Assembly (NCBI GenBank): GCA_036677685.1
Contig: JAVBWA010000051.1
Location: forward strand, 1-62,646
DNA: 62,646 nt
Source of the DNA: JAQUBU01 sp036677685
GTDB taxonomy: Bacteria; Bacillota; Syntrophomonadia; Syntrophomonadales; Syntrophomonadaceae
Direction: 5' to 3'
Part shown: piece by piece, positions 43,520 to 52,869 of the stretch
How the letters are laid out: each line of letters begins with the position of its first letter
Position numbering within the stretch: position 1 is the first letter of the stretch
Position numbers and translations under genes: made by a program
Notes under the pieces: model-generated
What the model was told of the DNA's origin: nothing
Seen by the model: only the letters and a program-made list of their open reading frames with translations
The model's database searches: none

Positions 43520-43607
43520 CAGTCCTGTTTCAATCTCAAAAGAAAGGCGGCATTAGCCGGTCAAGATAATATGTTCTTTATGTATATCATGCTTTCTCAA
43601 GTAAGCA

Positions 43608-43650
43608 ATACCGGGCTTCGGAATAGTAAATCCAGGCCCGGTATTTTTTA
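43608..43650. terminator. Terminator, repeat family 5 (copy 2)
   Basis: ATACCGGG / CCCGGTAT with inner GGAATAGTAAATCC and following TTTTTT. Nearly identical to 33274-33316. Here it lies just downstream of the minus-strand MATE gene. Confidence 0.8.
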
Positions 43651-43690
43651 ACCGCTAATACAAATTCAATACATCAAAATGACTTTCATT

Positions 43691-45058
43691 TCAGGCGGCG
43701 TGAACCTGAGTGACCCCCATGGTTCGCTGCAGCCAGCCTTTATGGCGATAAACAAAGGAAAATACAAGCGCTCGTAATGACCAATCACAGGCCGATAGTA
43801 CCCAGACATAAGCAATAGGCATTTTCAGAATATGTATTATCACATAGATAAGGGGAATACGGAAGGCCCAGGTGCCCAGCGTGGTTACCAGCATGGGAAG
43901 CCGGGTATTACCTGCTCCCTTAAGGATCGCACCCAAGACCATGGTAGCCGCCATGGGGAGTTGTTCAAAAGCCGCTATCCTTACCAGCAAGCCGGTAATT
44001 CCTATAATTATCGGATCGTGGGAAAAGACCGATGCAATTGCATAAGGAAAGCAGAAGAACAAAACACCCACCGTTCCCATTAAAAGCCCAGCCAGTTCCA
44101 GACTGCCCCGGGCCATTTTCTGCGCGGTCAGCGCATCGCGGGCTCCTATATTATGGCCAACCAGCGCTGTTGCGGCAATGGCTATACCAAAACCGGGCAT
44201 TAAGGAAAGCGTTTCAATGGAAGCAGCTACTTCGTTGGAAGCAAAAGCATGGGTGCCGGTATAAACGATCAAGAAAACCGTGGTCATGGTGCTCAAAGTT
44301 ATAAAGAATTGTTCACCCATGCTGGGCAGTCCCAATCTGAAAATTTTTCTGATAATCCTCATATTGAATTTCGGCTTCATGGTGAACTTGACCCGGATTT
44401 CCCCATATTTGCCGAACAGTACGAAAGAAACGATAAAAAATCCGATAATCAGAGCAATGGAAGTAGCTGTAGCTGATCCTATCATCCCCAGCGCGGGAAT
44501 CGGGCCCAATCCGTGCACCAAAATGAGATTGCCTGCTATATTGACGATGTTTACCACAAAAGCGATGATCATCGGTATATCCGTACGGCCCAGGCCACGA
44601 TAAATAGAGTTGATTATATAATAGGTCAAAGCAATAGGAACCACCGGAAAAGTCAGGTGCAGAAATATCAAAGCCTGATCGTGAACCCCGGCTTCAACCG
44701 GAAAAATACTGAGCAGGGGGTCTGCCATCAACCACCCTGTAATCCCGGCGATGGTGCCGAAGACCAGAGCCATTAGATAGCTTTGCCCCGCAATGCGGCT
44801 GACTTCTTTCATGTTTCCCGCTCCTTTGGCATGAGCGGCCATAATCGATGAACCGATGCCCACCGAGGACAGAATGAGTATGAAAGCTAAAAAGATTTGA
44901 GTCCCCAATCCCACCGCAGCCAGCGGCACCGCACCCAGACGCCCCACTACCGCAATATCAACAACCCCCAGAAACATATAGAGAATCATCTCCATCATAG
45001 CGGGCACAGCGGTCTTAAGGATCAACTTCCTAACCCCGGGTTCCCTATAAACGAGCAT
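43691..45058 (-). CDS. MATE-family efflux transporter
   Basis: 455 residues, twelve predicted membrane helices in two repeats. Family segments: LKTAVPAMMEMILYMFLGVVDIAVVGRLG at the start, LPSMGEQFFITLSTM (about 245) in the second half, and IGARDALTAQKMARGS. It exports organic cations or drugs using Na+ or H+; the substrate is unknown. Minus strand, alone, converging with the beta-oxidation operon. The start is ATG 45058. Confidence 0.93.
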   Translation of the reverse strand: MLVYREPGVRKLILKTAVPAMMEMILYMFLGVVDIAVVGRLGAVPLAAVGLGTQIFLAFILILSSVGIGSSIMAAHAKGAGNMKEVSRIAGQSYLMALVFGTIAGITGWLMADPLLSIFPVEAGVHDQALIFLHLTFPVVPIALTYYIINSIYRGLGRTDIPMIIAFVVNIVNIAGNLILVHGLGPIPALGMIGSATATSIALIIGFFIVSFVLFGKYGEIRVKFTMKPKFNMRIIRKIFRLGLPSMGEQFFITLSTMTTVFLIVYTGTHAFASNEVAASIETLSLMPGFGIAIAATALVGHNIGARDALTAQKMARGSLELAGLLMGTVGVLFFCFPYAIASVFSHDPIIIGITGLLVRIAAFEQLPMAATMVLGAILKGAGNTRLPMLVTTLGTWAFRIPLIYVIIHILKMPIAYVWVLSACDWSLRALVFSFVYRHKGWLQRTMGVTQVHAA

Positions 45059-45373
45059 TATGTATTCTCCACTTCACCGACTATTCAGTCATATTCTACA
45101 AAGAAAAGTATAACTGTATGAAGGCCGCATGTAAATGACCCGCCTGGCTCCTTAGTAAACGGTATTTACTATTATTTTTTCCGTTGTGACATAAATATTG
45201 AAATTCTGGCTCGAAGCGAAAGTGACAAACTATTGTCGCTGTAGGGTTTTAGAATATGAAAAAGGTTATGTTTGAGGGACATGCTATTGTCATTCATATA
45301 TATTATTTTCCAAGGAATATGATGGAATTATGTAGAATAATCCAAATAAAGAAAATGAGTGGAAGTGAGTTAT
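45059..45373. other. Intergenic region before the cas6 remnant
   Basis: 315 bases, no gene. A small hairpin GTAAACGGTATTTAC lies near 45155. From about 45170 the DNA becomes AT-rich, marking the left side of the accessory island. No CRISPR repeat was found here. Confidence 0.5.
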
Positions 45374-45900
45374 ATGAGAATAACTATAAAGTTCGCGGCA
45401 GATAAAGAAGTACGTCTTCCGATTCATTACAATCATATTCTACAAGGATTTCTCTATAAAAATTTAAGCGATAAAGATTAGCGTAATTCTTTACACCAGC
45501 AAGGCTATTGGCTCGAAAACAAGCAGTTTAAAATATTCACTTATTCCAGATTATTAGGACGATTCCAAATGCACCCGCAGAATGGAGAAATCAGCTTTTT
45601 TCCTCCTTTTAAACTGGTGGTTTCATCCGCAGTGGAACAATTTATAAGTGACCTTGTCGAAACCCTTATTAAATTTGATCTTACATATATGGGGAAGCAA
45701 CAGGCTCAGGTAAACAGTATCAGTGTACATAAAAGCCTGGTTCCCTTAGATAAAGTCCAGGTCAAAATGCTCTCACCAATGGTTGCATATTCAACAAGAA
45801 TAACCGAAGGTAAAAAGCGAACGGATTACTATTCCCCTTGGGAACCTAGATTTAGGGAAGTTGCTCAAGAGAACTTACTGAGGAGAAATGTCCTATGTGT
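45374..45900 (+). pseudogene. cas6: Broken cas6 (CRISPR endoribonuclease)
   Basis: Reads MRITIKFAADKEVRLPIHYN then HILQGFLYKNL, an amber TAG at codon 36 (45479-45481), then the same frame continues with FKIFTYSRLLGRFQ, FFPPFKLVVSSAVEQFISDL and SPMVAYSTRITEGKKRTDYYSPWEPRF. This is the order of a Cas6 RAMP fold. The C-terminal part with the Gly-rich loop is missing: after about 45900 the frame no longer resembles Cas6. A normal ribosome binding site (GGAAGTGAG) remains. No other cas gene is present. The 3' end boundary is approximate. Confidence 0.75.
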
Positions 45901-46153
45901 GGGAAACCTATGCAGGTTGCTGTGCTGGTTCGATGAAGGAAAGATTGACCTATTGTGCGGAGTGTCGGGATTACTGGAAGAAATGTCATACCGAGGCTTG
46001 CACTGATAATTAGCTTATAAATAGAATAATATGTAAAAAAAGAAGGTAAAGTATGGTAAATTAACGAAATTAGTTTTATGCTTAAATATAAGTATTGAAG
46101 AAATTTTGATACACCCAAAAAGAGATATTATTCAAATATAGGCGGGGGAAATT

Positions 46154-49100
46154 ATGATTAATTATCAGCCAATTGGGGTATTACATAATTCTGAGAATGG
46201 ATCACTTGTGCTAAAAGTACGCGACAAAAACAGTCGAGAAATTTATGCACTTAAATTAATAGGACCCCTGAAAGATCAGTTAAAAAACTTAATATTTAAA
46301 AGGGAAATTGGAGCTTTAAGAATACTAAACCAATATGACGATGTTGTAAAAATTTATGATTTTGTAACTGGATTAAGATATGGTGACCAATCGAATTTGG
46401 GCGGAATCTTGCTAGAATTTGTTGATGGTCAGACATTGGATCAAGTTGACTTATCATCTTTATCTCATTTAATGAAAACAGATCTATGTCTGAAAATATG
46501 TAAGGCAATAGCCAAAGCACATAATAACGGAATTTTACATAGGGATATTAAGCCACAAAATATAATGTATCAAAATGGACAAATCAAAATTATTGATTTT
46601 GGTAGTAGCAAAATTAAGAGCATTGTTGAAAAGAACACTACAATGCCTTTATTTTCTCATTATTATTCAGCTCCCGAGGTTGTTGCTGGTGGTGAAACAT
46701 CTGAATCTAGCGATATCTATTCTTTAGGAATTGTCTTTGCAGAAATACTTATGGGGATAGAACCGTCAACTACTCAAGAAGTAATAGACAATATTCAAAA
46801 AGTCACGCACATTTCCATTTTAAAGGAATTATTTATTCATATGATTCAGTATGATTGTAAGGATAGACTTTCAGATATAACTGTGGCCATTCGTACTTTG
46901 GAACAAATAATAGGTCATCTAAATGTTAGTACTTTCCGATATGCTTTTTATGTTGATTCTGGCAAATTTAATGATTTAAAAAGACAATATGTTATTGAAA
47001 ATAATATGACCATGGTTCAGTTTTTGAACGTATATCTTAAAAAGGAATTCGAGAATATATTTGGCTATTATGATAAAACTAAAGCACTGTTCAAGTTTGT
47101 AGGAAACAATATCTATATGGAATGTTTCTTTGAAGGATCCGAATCTTTTAAAGTTGCTAAAATGTATCCTATTAAAATTGATAGAAGAATAAGAATGCAG
47201 AAAATATTTTGTAAAATTGAAGGAAGTATAGAATTTACAAATAGCCTAGGGGGCACAGAAAATAACAACTTACAATTAAAAGTAATTTTAAACAATCACT
47301 TAAATGAAATAACATCGTATGAAAACAAGACAAGATTATTTGACGATCTATTTGGTAAATGGAAACAAAGTTTGATAGATTCTATTGATTCTGTTAAAAA
47401 CAAAAATGGTAGAATTTCATATAGTGATTATACTTTAGACAACGGAAGGTTAATCGTTACCCTAACAAATTATGAGAACAACTCCATTGATAATGTAACT
47501 AACGAAACAAAATATATCTTTGAGGAAAAATTAAATCAGAAGATTATTACATATATAGTAGGTAATTATGAAGATGTTATTTTAGAAGAAAACGAATTAA
47601 AAATGGTAATTTCTTTGAGCCCAAAGGTAAAATTAAGTAAAATCAGATCTTTTCTTGACTCTAATAAGGAAATACTTGAAGATTATAATTACAAAATCAA
47701 TTCTTTTAGAAGACAAATATATGCTATTACGTGTTTGAAAAATGATGAATGCACTTCAAAAGATTTTAAAGATATCATTCTAAATCTAGAATCCCCTACC
47801 AGTACTAAACAAATCAAATCTATCCAATTCTATGCTCAAGAATTAAATGATTCTCAAAAATCAGCAGTCAATAAAGCTATATTCTCAGATTGTATAAGCT
47901 TAATCCAAGGACCTCCAGGTACTGGTAAGACAAAAGTAATCAATGAAATCTTAAATCAAATTGTTCTAAAAAGTAATAAAACCTCAGAAATACCCAAAAT
48001 TCTAGTAGTATCTCAATCAAATACCGCAGTTGATAATGTTTTAGAAGGTTTAAACCTTATTAAAACTAGTGCAAATGTTAGGATTGTAAGAATTGGAGAT
48101 AAGGAAAAGGTATCATCTGTAATTTCAAGTCAATATATGGTGGATGCTATTCGAGATGAAATGTTTATTTCATTAAAGGAAAGATCCAAGCAATTTGTAT
48201 CTCAAAAAATTGAATTATATAGCAAGACATCTGAAGAAGATAAATGGCTTAAAATTCAAGAGATTCAGGAAGATTGGTCAAAAAGGTGTGGTGATTTTGA
48301 GTCACTAAACTATCACATTATAAATAGTGCTACAATTATCGCTGGAACGTGTATTGGCTTTTTGTCTAATGAGTTTATTAGAGATTTTGATTTTGATTAT
48401 GTAATTATTGATGAAGCTGCTAAAGCTACAACTCCTGAACTGCTTGTATCCATTATTAAATCTAAAAAGATTATATTGGTTGGAGACCAAAATCAATTAG
48501 CCCCTTTTGTAAATCAGGAGTTATCTAGTCTTTTATTTGAGCTTGTTAAAGACCCACAATATAGACTATTTGATATTTTATTTAACATTCTACCTGAAAC
48601 TCATAAACAAGTCTTATCCACTCAATATAGAATGATTAGAAATATAGGGGATTTGATAAGCCAAGTTTTTTATGATGGAAAGATAGATACTGGAATAGAT
48701 AATGCAAAGAGAGAACACAATATTCCATTTTACAAAAACAAATCGATAATATGGTATAACACATCAAAATTACCTAATAAAGGAGAAAAAGAACCTAAAG
48801 GTGGTTCATACAATAACCCTACAGAGAATCAGATAATTAAAAACATCCTTAGAAGACTAAATAGCTTAGAAAATGCAAGTAGCTTAGATATAGGAATTAT
48901 AACAGGCTATAGAGCACAGAAAAATTTGATTAAGAAATCCGTTATTAATAGCGGATTCGAACACATTGGTAAAATAGACGTAAACACCTTAGATGCATTT
49001 CAGGGTCGAGAAAATGACGTCATCATATACAGTACAGTTAGGACTAAAAGAAGTATAGGATTCCAAAAAGAAAAGGAAAGAACAAATGTTGCTTTTTCGA

Positions 49101-49255
49101 GAGCTAAAAAATTGTTAATCATCTGTGGGGATATCGATTTTTTCTATTCTTGGGACGATGAAGACCACAAATTTCCACAAATCATTGATTATATTAAAGA
49201 ACATTCAGATGAATGTATGATAATAGATCTACCGGGAGAAGAATTAGATGAATAA
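46154..49255 (+). CDS. Ser/Thr kinase-SF1 helicase fusion (Mokosh MkoA-like)
   Basis: 1033 residues. An intact Hanks-type kinase occupies about 1-255: K34 (YALKLIG), E51, catalytic loop HRDIKPQN (129-136), DFG 148-150 and APE 173-175. A middle region (255-570) is unrecognised. The C-terminus is an Upf1/DNA2-like superfamily 1 helicase (COG1112 type): Walker A GPPGTGKT (586-593), motif Ia SQSNTAVDNV, DEAA (753) with GDQNQLAP, STQYRM, then DAFQGRENDVIIYS (about 947) and TNVAFSRAK. Kinase plus RNA/DNA helicase in one chain is the architecture of Mokosh type I MkoA, an anti-phage protein. Very AT-rich versus neighbours. GGGGG ribosome binding site; overlaps the next gene by 8 bases. Confidence 0.88.
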   Translation: MINYQPIGVLHNSENGSLVLKVRDKNSREIYALKLIGPLKDQLKNLIFKREIGALRILNQYDDVVKIYDFVTGLRYGDQSNLGGILLEFVDGQTLDQVDLSSLSHLMKTDLCLKICKAIAKAHNNGILHRDIKPQNIMYQNGQIKIIDFGSSKIKSIVEKNTTMPLFSHYYSAPEVVAGGETSESSDIYSLGIVFAEILMGIEPSTTQEVIDNIQKVTHISILKELFIHMIQYDCKDRLSDITVAIRTLEQIIGHLNVSTFRYAFYVDSGKFNDLKRQYVIENNMTMVQFLNVYLKKEFENIFGYYDKTKALFKFVGNNIYMECFFEGSESFKVAKMYPIKIDRRIRMQKIFCKIEGSIEFTNSLGGTENNNLQLKVILNNHLNEITSYENKTRLFDDLFGKWKQSLIDSIDSVKNKNGRISYSDYTLDNGRLIVTLTNYENNSIDNVTNETKYIFEEKLNQKIITYIVGNYEDVILEENELKMVISLSPKVKLSKIRSFLDSNKEILEDYNYKINSFRRQIYAITCLKNDECTSKDFKDIILNLESPTSTKQIKSIQFYAQELNDSQKSAVNKAIFSDCISLIQGPPGTGKTKVINEILNQIVLKSNKTSEIPKILVVSQSNTAVDNVLEGLNLIKTSANVRIVRIGDKEKVSSVISSQYMVDAIRDEMFISLKERSKQFVSQKIELYSKTSEEDKWLKIQEIQEDWSKRCGDFESLNYHIINSATIIAGTCIGFLSNEFIRDFDFDYVIIDEAAKATTPELLVSIIKSKKIILVGDQNQLAPFVNQELSSLLFELVKDPQYRLFDILFNILPETHKQVLSTQYRMIRNIGDLISQVFYDGKIDTGIDNAKREHNIPFYKNKSIIWYNTSKLPNKGEKEPKGGSYNNPTENQIIKNILRRLNSLENASSLDIGIITGYRAQKNLIKKSVINSGFEHIGKIDVNTLDAFQGRENDVIIYSTVRTKRSIGFQKEKERTNVAFSRAKKLLIICGDIDFFYSWDDEDHKFPQIIDYIKEHSDECMIIDLPGEELDE

Positions 49256-50540
49256 ATATATACAAAACATATTTAATAACGCTGTTCCTGACAACAAAGG
49301 TTACAGGTATATTAGGACAGAAGACATTTATTTACCAATATTTAAGGTCTCTTTGTTAATAACTAAGCGAAAACAAACTAGTCTTAATCTAGTTGAGGAA
49401 ATAGTTTTAAAAATACTTGAATGTAACATAACTGATTTAGACGAGGTAGCCGGAATTCTAGGATTAACACGAGATATATTGGACATTACAGTTGCTGATT
49501 TATATGTTAAAGATCTTGTTTACCCTACTGCTAATAAATGTGTTCTTAAAAATAAAGGTAGGAAGGTCCTTCAGGAACTAGTAACATACAAAAAGGAAAC
49601 AGATATTATAAGAAACTTATACATCAACTCTTTAAATCGAGAAATATATACCGAAAAATTTGATAGTATTATAAACCGATGCGAAGCTAACAATAACAAG
49701 TTACATCATGTCTTTAATGGGCAAGATATTGAATTCTATAGAACAAAAATAAATGTGATTCGAGAAATTTTTGATAAGAACAATGCTTTACCCTCGGATT
49801 ATATGGGTAAATCTGACGAACTAATTAGTATCGATGGAATTGAGGATTTTTGGGTATGCTATTTGAAAATGCCAATTAACATTTATGTTAGCGAAACAGG
49901 AACTGATATCGATTTGTCAGTTAACGATAGTAAATTGCATTCAATATTTGAAAATATTAAAATCACAGCTGTTGAACAAATACGTAAACATTTACTATTG
50001 AACAATCTATTCACCCGTTATACCGTAGAGTTATATCAACCACCACAAGGACAGTTTGAAGACCCTTCAGCAATGGAATCATTAATACAAGAATATGCCA
50101 CTGATAAAATGAACCGGGATACAAATTTCAAAATCCTAAGTGATAAAATATTCTTTAATCGAATATTAATTGAGAATGAATTTGAAAAGTTATTTGCATT
50201 AATTTTGCCTAATACAAATTTATTAGAATTTTATATAAATAATCTAGATTACTGGTCAAAAGATAGTAAATTCATAACCTTATTATCAATGATTCCAAAT
50301 AAAATAAATTATTGCTTAAGTTATAATACAGTAGGTAATTTAAGGTTATCTCGAAAACGATTTAGAAATTCAGTTCCTCAACTACAATTCGATAATATTA
50401 GCAGAAAAGCACATGATCATTGGTTTAAAATGCGAGTCGATAATACTTTTGAGATTGAGGGTATTCCAATAAATATTCCAGCCATTGACGATACCACTTA
50501 TGTTATAAAGGTTTATTACTATTTTCATAGGTTAATTTAA
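49248..50540 (+). CDS. Partner of the kinase-helicase, unrecognised
   Basis: 430 residues, AT-rich like its neighbour; its ATG lies within the end of the upstream gene, so the two form one translation-coupled unit. Residues about 40-110 look like a winged-helix region (NLVEEIVLKILECNITDLDEVAGILGL). The rest shows no membrane helix or known nuclease motif. Mokosh type I pairs its helicase with a phospholipase D-family protein (HxK-x4-D). Here only an HWFKMRVD string (391-398) comes near, with H-x2-K-x3-D spacing, so a PLD activity is not supported. A terminator follows 100 bases later. Confidence 0.75.
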   Translation: MNKYIQNIFNNAVPDNKGYRYIRTEDIYLPIFKVSLLITKRKQTSLNLVEEIVLKILECNITDLDEVAGILGLTRDILDITVADLYVKDLVYPTANKCVLKNKGRKVLQELVTYKKETDIIRNLYINSLNREIYTEKFDSIINRCEANNNKLHHVFNGQDIEFYRTKINVIREIFDKNNALPSDYMGKSDELISIDGIEDFWVCYLKMPINIYVSETGTDIDLSVNDSKLHSIFENIKITAVEQIRKHLLLNNLFTRYTVELYQPPQGQFEDPSAMESLIQEYATDKMNRDTNFKILSDKIFFNRILIENEFEKLFALILPNTNLLEFYINNLDYWSKDSKFITLLSMIPNKINYCLSYNTVGNLRLSRKRFRNSVPQLQFDNISRKAHDHWFKMRVDNTFEIEGIPINIPAIDDTTYVIKVYYYFHRLI

Positions 50541-50639
50541 TCAACATGCGAAGTCATTTACAGAATCTATTTAATAGGGTAGAAGAGGCAACCACCTCCC
50601 TGAATTGCAAATAGATGTTTAGGGAAAAACAAGACCTGT

Positions 50640-50670
50640 ATAGTCAAGGATTACAGTCCTTGACTATTCT
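50640..50670 (+). terminator. Rho-independent terminator of the kinase-helicase unit
   Basis: ATAGTCAAGGA / TCCTTGACTAT, 11-bp perfect stem with a TTACAG loop, then TCTTATT. Confidence 0.85.
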
Positions 50671-50795
50671 TATTAATTACTTATCCGAGGTATATACTGG
50701 TGATATTTTAGATTAGCCCTGACTGATAAGGGGTGAGCAAAATCCGCGACGTGCCTATTAACTAACCCCTAGGCGACGTTATGATTGACCCGCAG

Positions 50796-50827
50796 GTCGC
50801 ACCCCTCGCGGGTGCGTGGATTGAAAC
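50796..50827 (+). CRISPR. Single orphan CRISPR repeat (type I-C consensus) with leader-like DNA
   Basis: A 32-base unit beginning GTCGCACCCCTCGCGGG and ending GTGGATTGAAAC, identical in pattern to type I-C repeats, including the short palindrome GCACCC...GGGTGC. The upstream 90 bases (50710-50795) resemble an I-C leader end (GGGTGAGCAAAATCCGCG, CTAACCCCTAGGCGACG). No second repeat follows within the next several hundred bases, so the array is reduced to one repeat and has no bounded spacer. No I-C cas genes are in the window. Confidence 0.8.
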
Positions 50828-50957
50828 CATGAATATCTCTGGTGTCGCTATAATTCGGTTTTCTCTTTCTATACTTGATAAACCGGGCAGGGATTAACCA
50901 TTTCCTGGCAGGCTGCATAATCTAATGGAAAAGTGTTATGCAGGAGGAATAAGGACC

Positions 50958-51725
50958 ATGAATTACCAGCTTTGTTTTGCTGCTTATCTGCAGAGACTGG
51001 GGCGCAGGACCGGTACTATAAAAAAACATAAACATGCTCTGCATGATTTTACTATGTATTGCCGGCAAAGTTCCAATCGGGTGGGGATCGCCGGCAGCCT
51101 TGAACCTCATTGCCTGGCAGCTTACCGGGATTCTTTGCTGTGCGGCAGGAAACTGCGGCCTTCCACGGTGAACGGGCGGTTGTCTTCTTTGTCGGTTTTC
51201 GCCAGGTTTTTAAGGGAGCGGGGTATTATATCATATAATCCTTTGGAATTGGTAGAACGGGTTAAAATCAGGCCGAAGAAGAACCGGACTGCGGCCAGCT
51301 GGGAGGATGTGCAGAAAATAAGGTGCGAGGTGCATAGTGATATACTGAACCTGCGGGACCGGAGCATAGTCGAGTTGCTTTGCAGCGGGATGACGGTGCA
51401 CGAATTGTGCTCCCTGCCGTGGACAGGGCAGGGCAGTAAGGATGAGCAAATTAGGGTCGAACTGGGAAGCTCAATCTTGAAGCTTGCCGGGGAGGCAGAA
51501 CTGGCTCTGAGGCATTACTTGATTTTAAGGCCAATTCTCGAGGGAACGTATCTTATTGTGGGCAGCCGAAGATCAAATTGGGCACTGACCCCCGGTATCG
51601 TCTACGGGGTATTGCGGCGGCTTAACCATAAAACACAGAGGCAAGTTGGGGTTCGCGACCTGCGCCTGGCCGGTTTGATGCAACAACTTGGTGTTAGAGC
51701 GGCTGGCTATGAACAGGCAGCTTAG
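50958..51725 (+). CDS. Degenerate tyrosine recombinase
   Basis: 255 residues. The SAM-like core-binding domain is well kept (FAAYLQRLGRRTGTIKKHK, STVNGRLSSLSVFARFL, YNPLELVERVK). The catalytic domain is decayed: the first Arg position reads LLCSGMTVHELCSLPW (Thr for Arg), the H-x-x-R box reads VGVRDLRLAGL without the His, and the frame ends before the second His and Tyr. It is probably inactive, or has a non-catalytic DNA-binding role. ATG 50958 after AGGAGG is chosen over the longer 50925 start. It lies right after the orphan CRISPR repeat. Confidence 0.7.
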   Translation: MNYQLCFAAYLQRLGRRTGTIKKHKHALHDFTMYCRQSSNRVGIAGSLEPHCLAAYRDSLLCGRKLRPSTVNGRLSSLSVFARFLRERGIISYNPLELVERVKIRPKKNRTAASWEDVQKIRCEVHSDILNLRDRSIVELLCSGMTVHELCSLPWTGQGSKDEQIRVELGSSILKLAGEAELALRHYLILRPILEGTYLIVGSRRSNWALTPGIVYGVLRRLNHKTQRQVGVRDLRLAGLMQQLGVRAAGYEQAA

Positions 51726-51961
51726 CAGGCGTCCGGCAGTTTTGTAATCAAGGGTGATTTTTTGCTTTCCCAAAAATCAAATGTTTGTATTATGTTCCTG
51801 CTAAATCGAAGCATAAAACCGCACATCGAGATACTGTATCTTTTTAAGGTTCTTCAAAAGAATCCCCGGAATATTATTTTTACTAAAAAAATCAGCCTTT
51901 TTTCAGATTATATTCAGGATAAATTCAGCAATACAGTTAATAATTGTATTGAGGTGATTTG

Positions 51962-52795
51962 ATGCGAAAAAATAATATAAAGTTTGGCTTGGTTTTATTA
52001 ATGTTTCTGGGTTTGTTGTTGATTATGGTGCCGAAAATGCTTGATCAGACGGTGCATGAATGGGCAGGCTTGATAATTGCTGCAATATTTATAATCCATA
52101 TTATATTTAATTGGAACTGGATTAAGGCAGTTACTGTAAACTTTCTTCACAAACAGGCCTTGCGAAACAGAATCAAGTATATTCTTAATCTGCTTATTTT
52201 TGCGGGATTTGCAGCCACGGTTGTCAGCGGTATGTTCATCTCCAAAACGATTGATTTTTCGTGGCTGGGCATTGCCAGAGGTCATGGGGTGGGATGGAAA
52301 CTATTGCATGAAAGTGCTTCATACCTGACATTTCTGTTGGTTAGCATCCATACCGGTTTGAGTTTTAACTGGGTAATAGGGCGGCTCCAAGCTGGGTTCG
52401 GGCAGCTAAGGGCGGTTCAGAATATGGAGTTTAAAAATAAGCTGATCAGAATTATCCTGATAGTTTCTATTTTGCTTGGCGGTGCATATTCATTTAATTA
52501 TTTAAGTTTCATATCCAAAGCAAATCCGGCAAGAATTGTCGAGGCGGTTCAATTGTTCGATCAGACCGGCAGTGCATTTCAACAGGGTTTTCGAGGCCCC
52601 GGACCGGGTTCTGTAACGCCGTCATTTGGAGGACAAAGGGGGCCTGGCGGACGGCCTGGGGGTCATTCCGGGAGAGAAAACTCAGGTTTTAATTCATTCG
52701 GAAAATTGCTTGCTCTTCTGGGTGTATTTGCTTCAACAATTACTGGAACATATGTTATTGACCAATTTATGAGGAATAAAAAAGTGCTGGAATAA
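51962..52795 (+). CDS. DUF4405-type membrane protein
   Basis: 277 residues with about five membrane helices. Paired His residues occur in helices (VHEWAGLIIAAIFIIHIIFNW and KLLHESASYLTFLLVSIHTGLSFNWV), the layout of DUF4405/cytochrome b-like heme membrane proteins. An extracellular or cytosolic Gly/Pro/Arg-rich loop (about 205-245) precedes the last helix. A heme role is inferred from the His pairs. ATG 51962 after GAGGTGA. Monocistronic, converging with the GGDEF gene. Confidence 0.75.
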   Translation: MRKNNIKFGLVLLMFLGLLLIMVPKMLDQTVHEWAGLIIAAIFIIHIIFNWNWIKAVTVNFLHKQALRNRIKYILNLLIFAGFAATVVSGMFISKTIDFSWLGIARGHGVGWKLLHESASYLTFLLVSIHTGLSFNWVIGRLQAGFGQLRAVQNMEFKNKLIRIILIVSILLGGAYSFNYLSFISKANPARIVEAVQLFDQTGSAFQQGFRGPGPGSVTPSFGGQRGPGGRPGGHSGRENSGFNSFGKLLALLGVFASTITGTYVIDQFMRNKKVLE

Positions 52796-52869
52796 GCTCA
52801 AAGCTGTTTGAATGGGTAAGGCGCCCGGACAATGGCTGAAATATATGGTTTATTAAAGCCGAATTAATA

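Noticed and set aside
45479..45481. TAG in cas6 read through as pyrrolysine
   Set aside because: No pylT/pylS-like genes are in the window, and the gene also lacks its 3' part, so simple decay is the better explanation.
49248..50540. Phospholipase D active site in the kinase-helicase partner
   Set aside because: The only candidate, H391...K394...D398, has H-x2-K-x3-D spacing instead of H-x-K-x4-D and there is no second copy.
51762..51962. Small plus-strand frame before the DUF4405 gene
   Set aside because: No ribosome binding site, no motif, and it runs into the start of the next gene.
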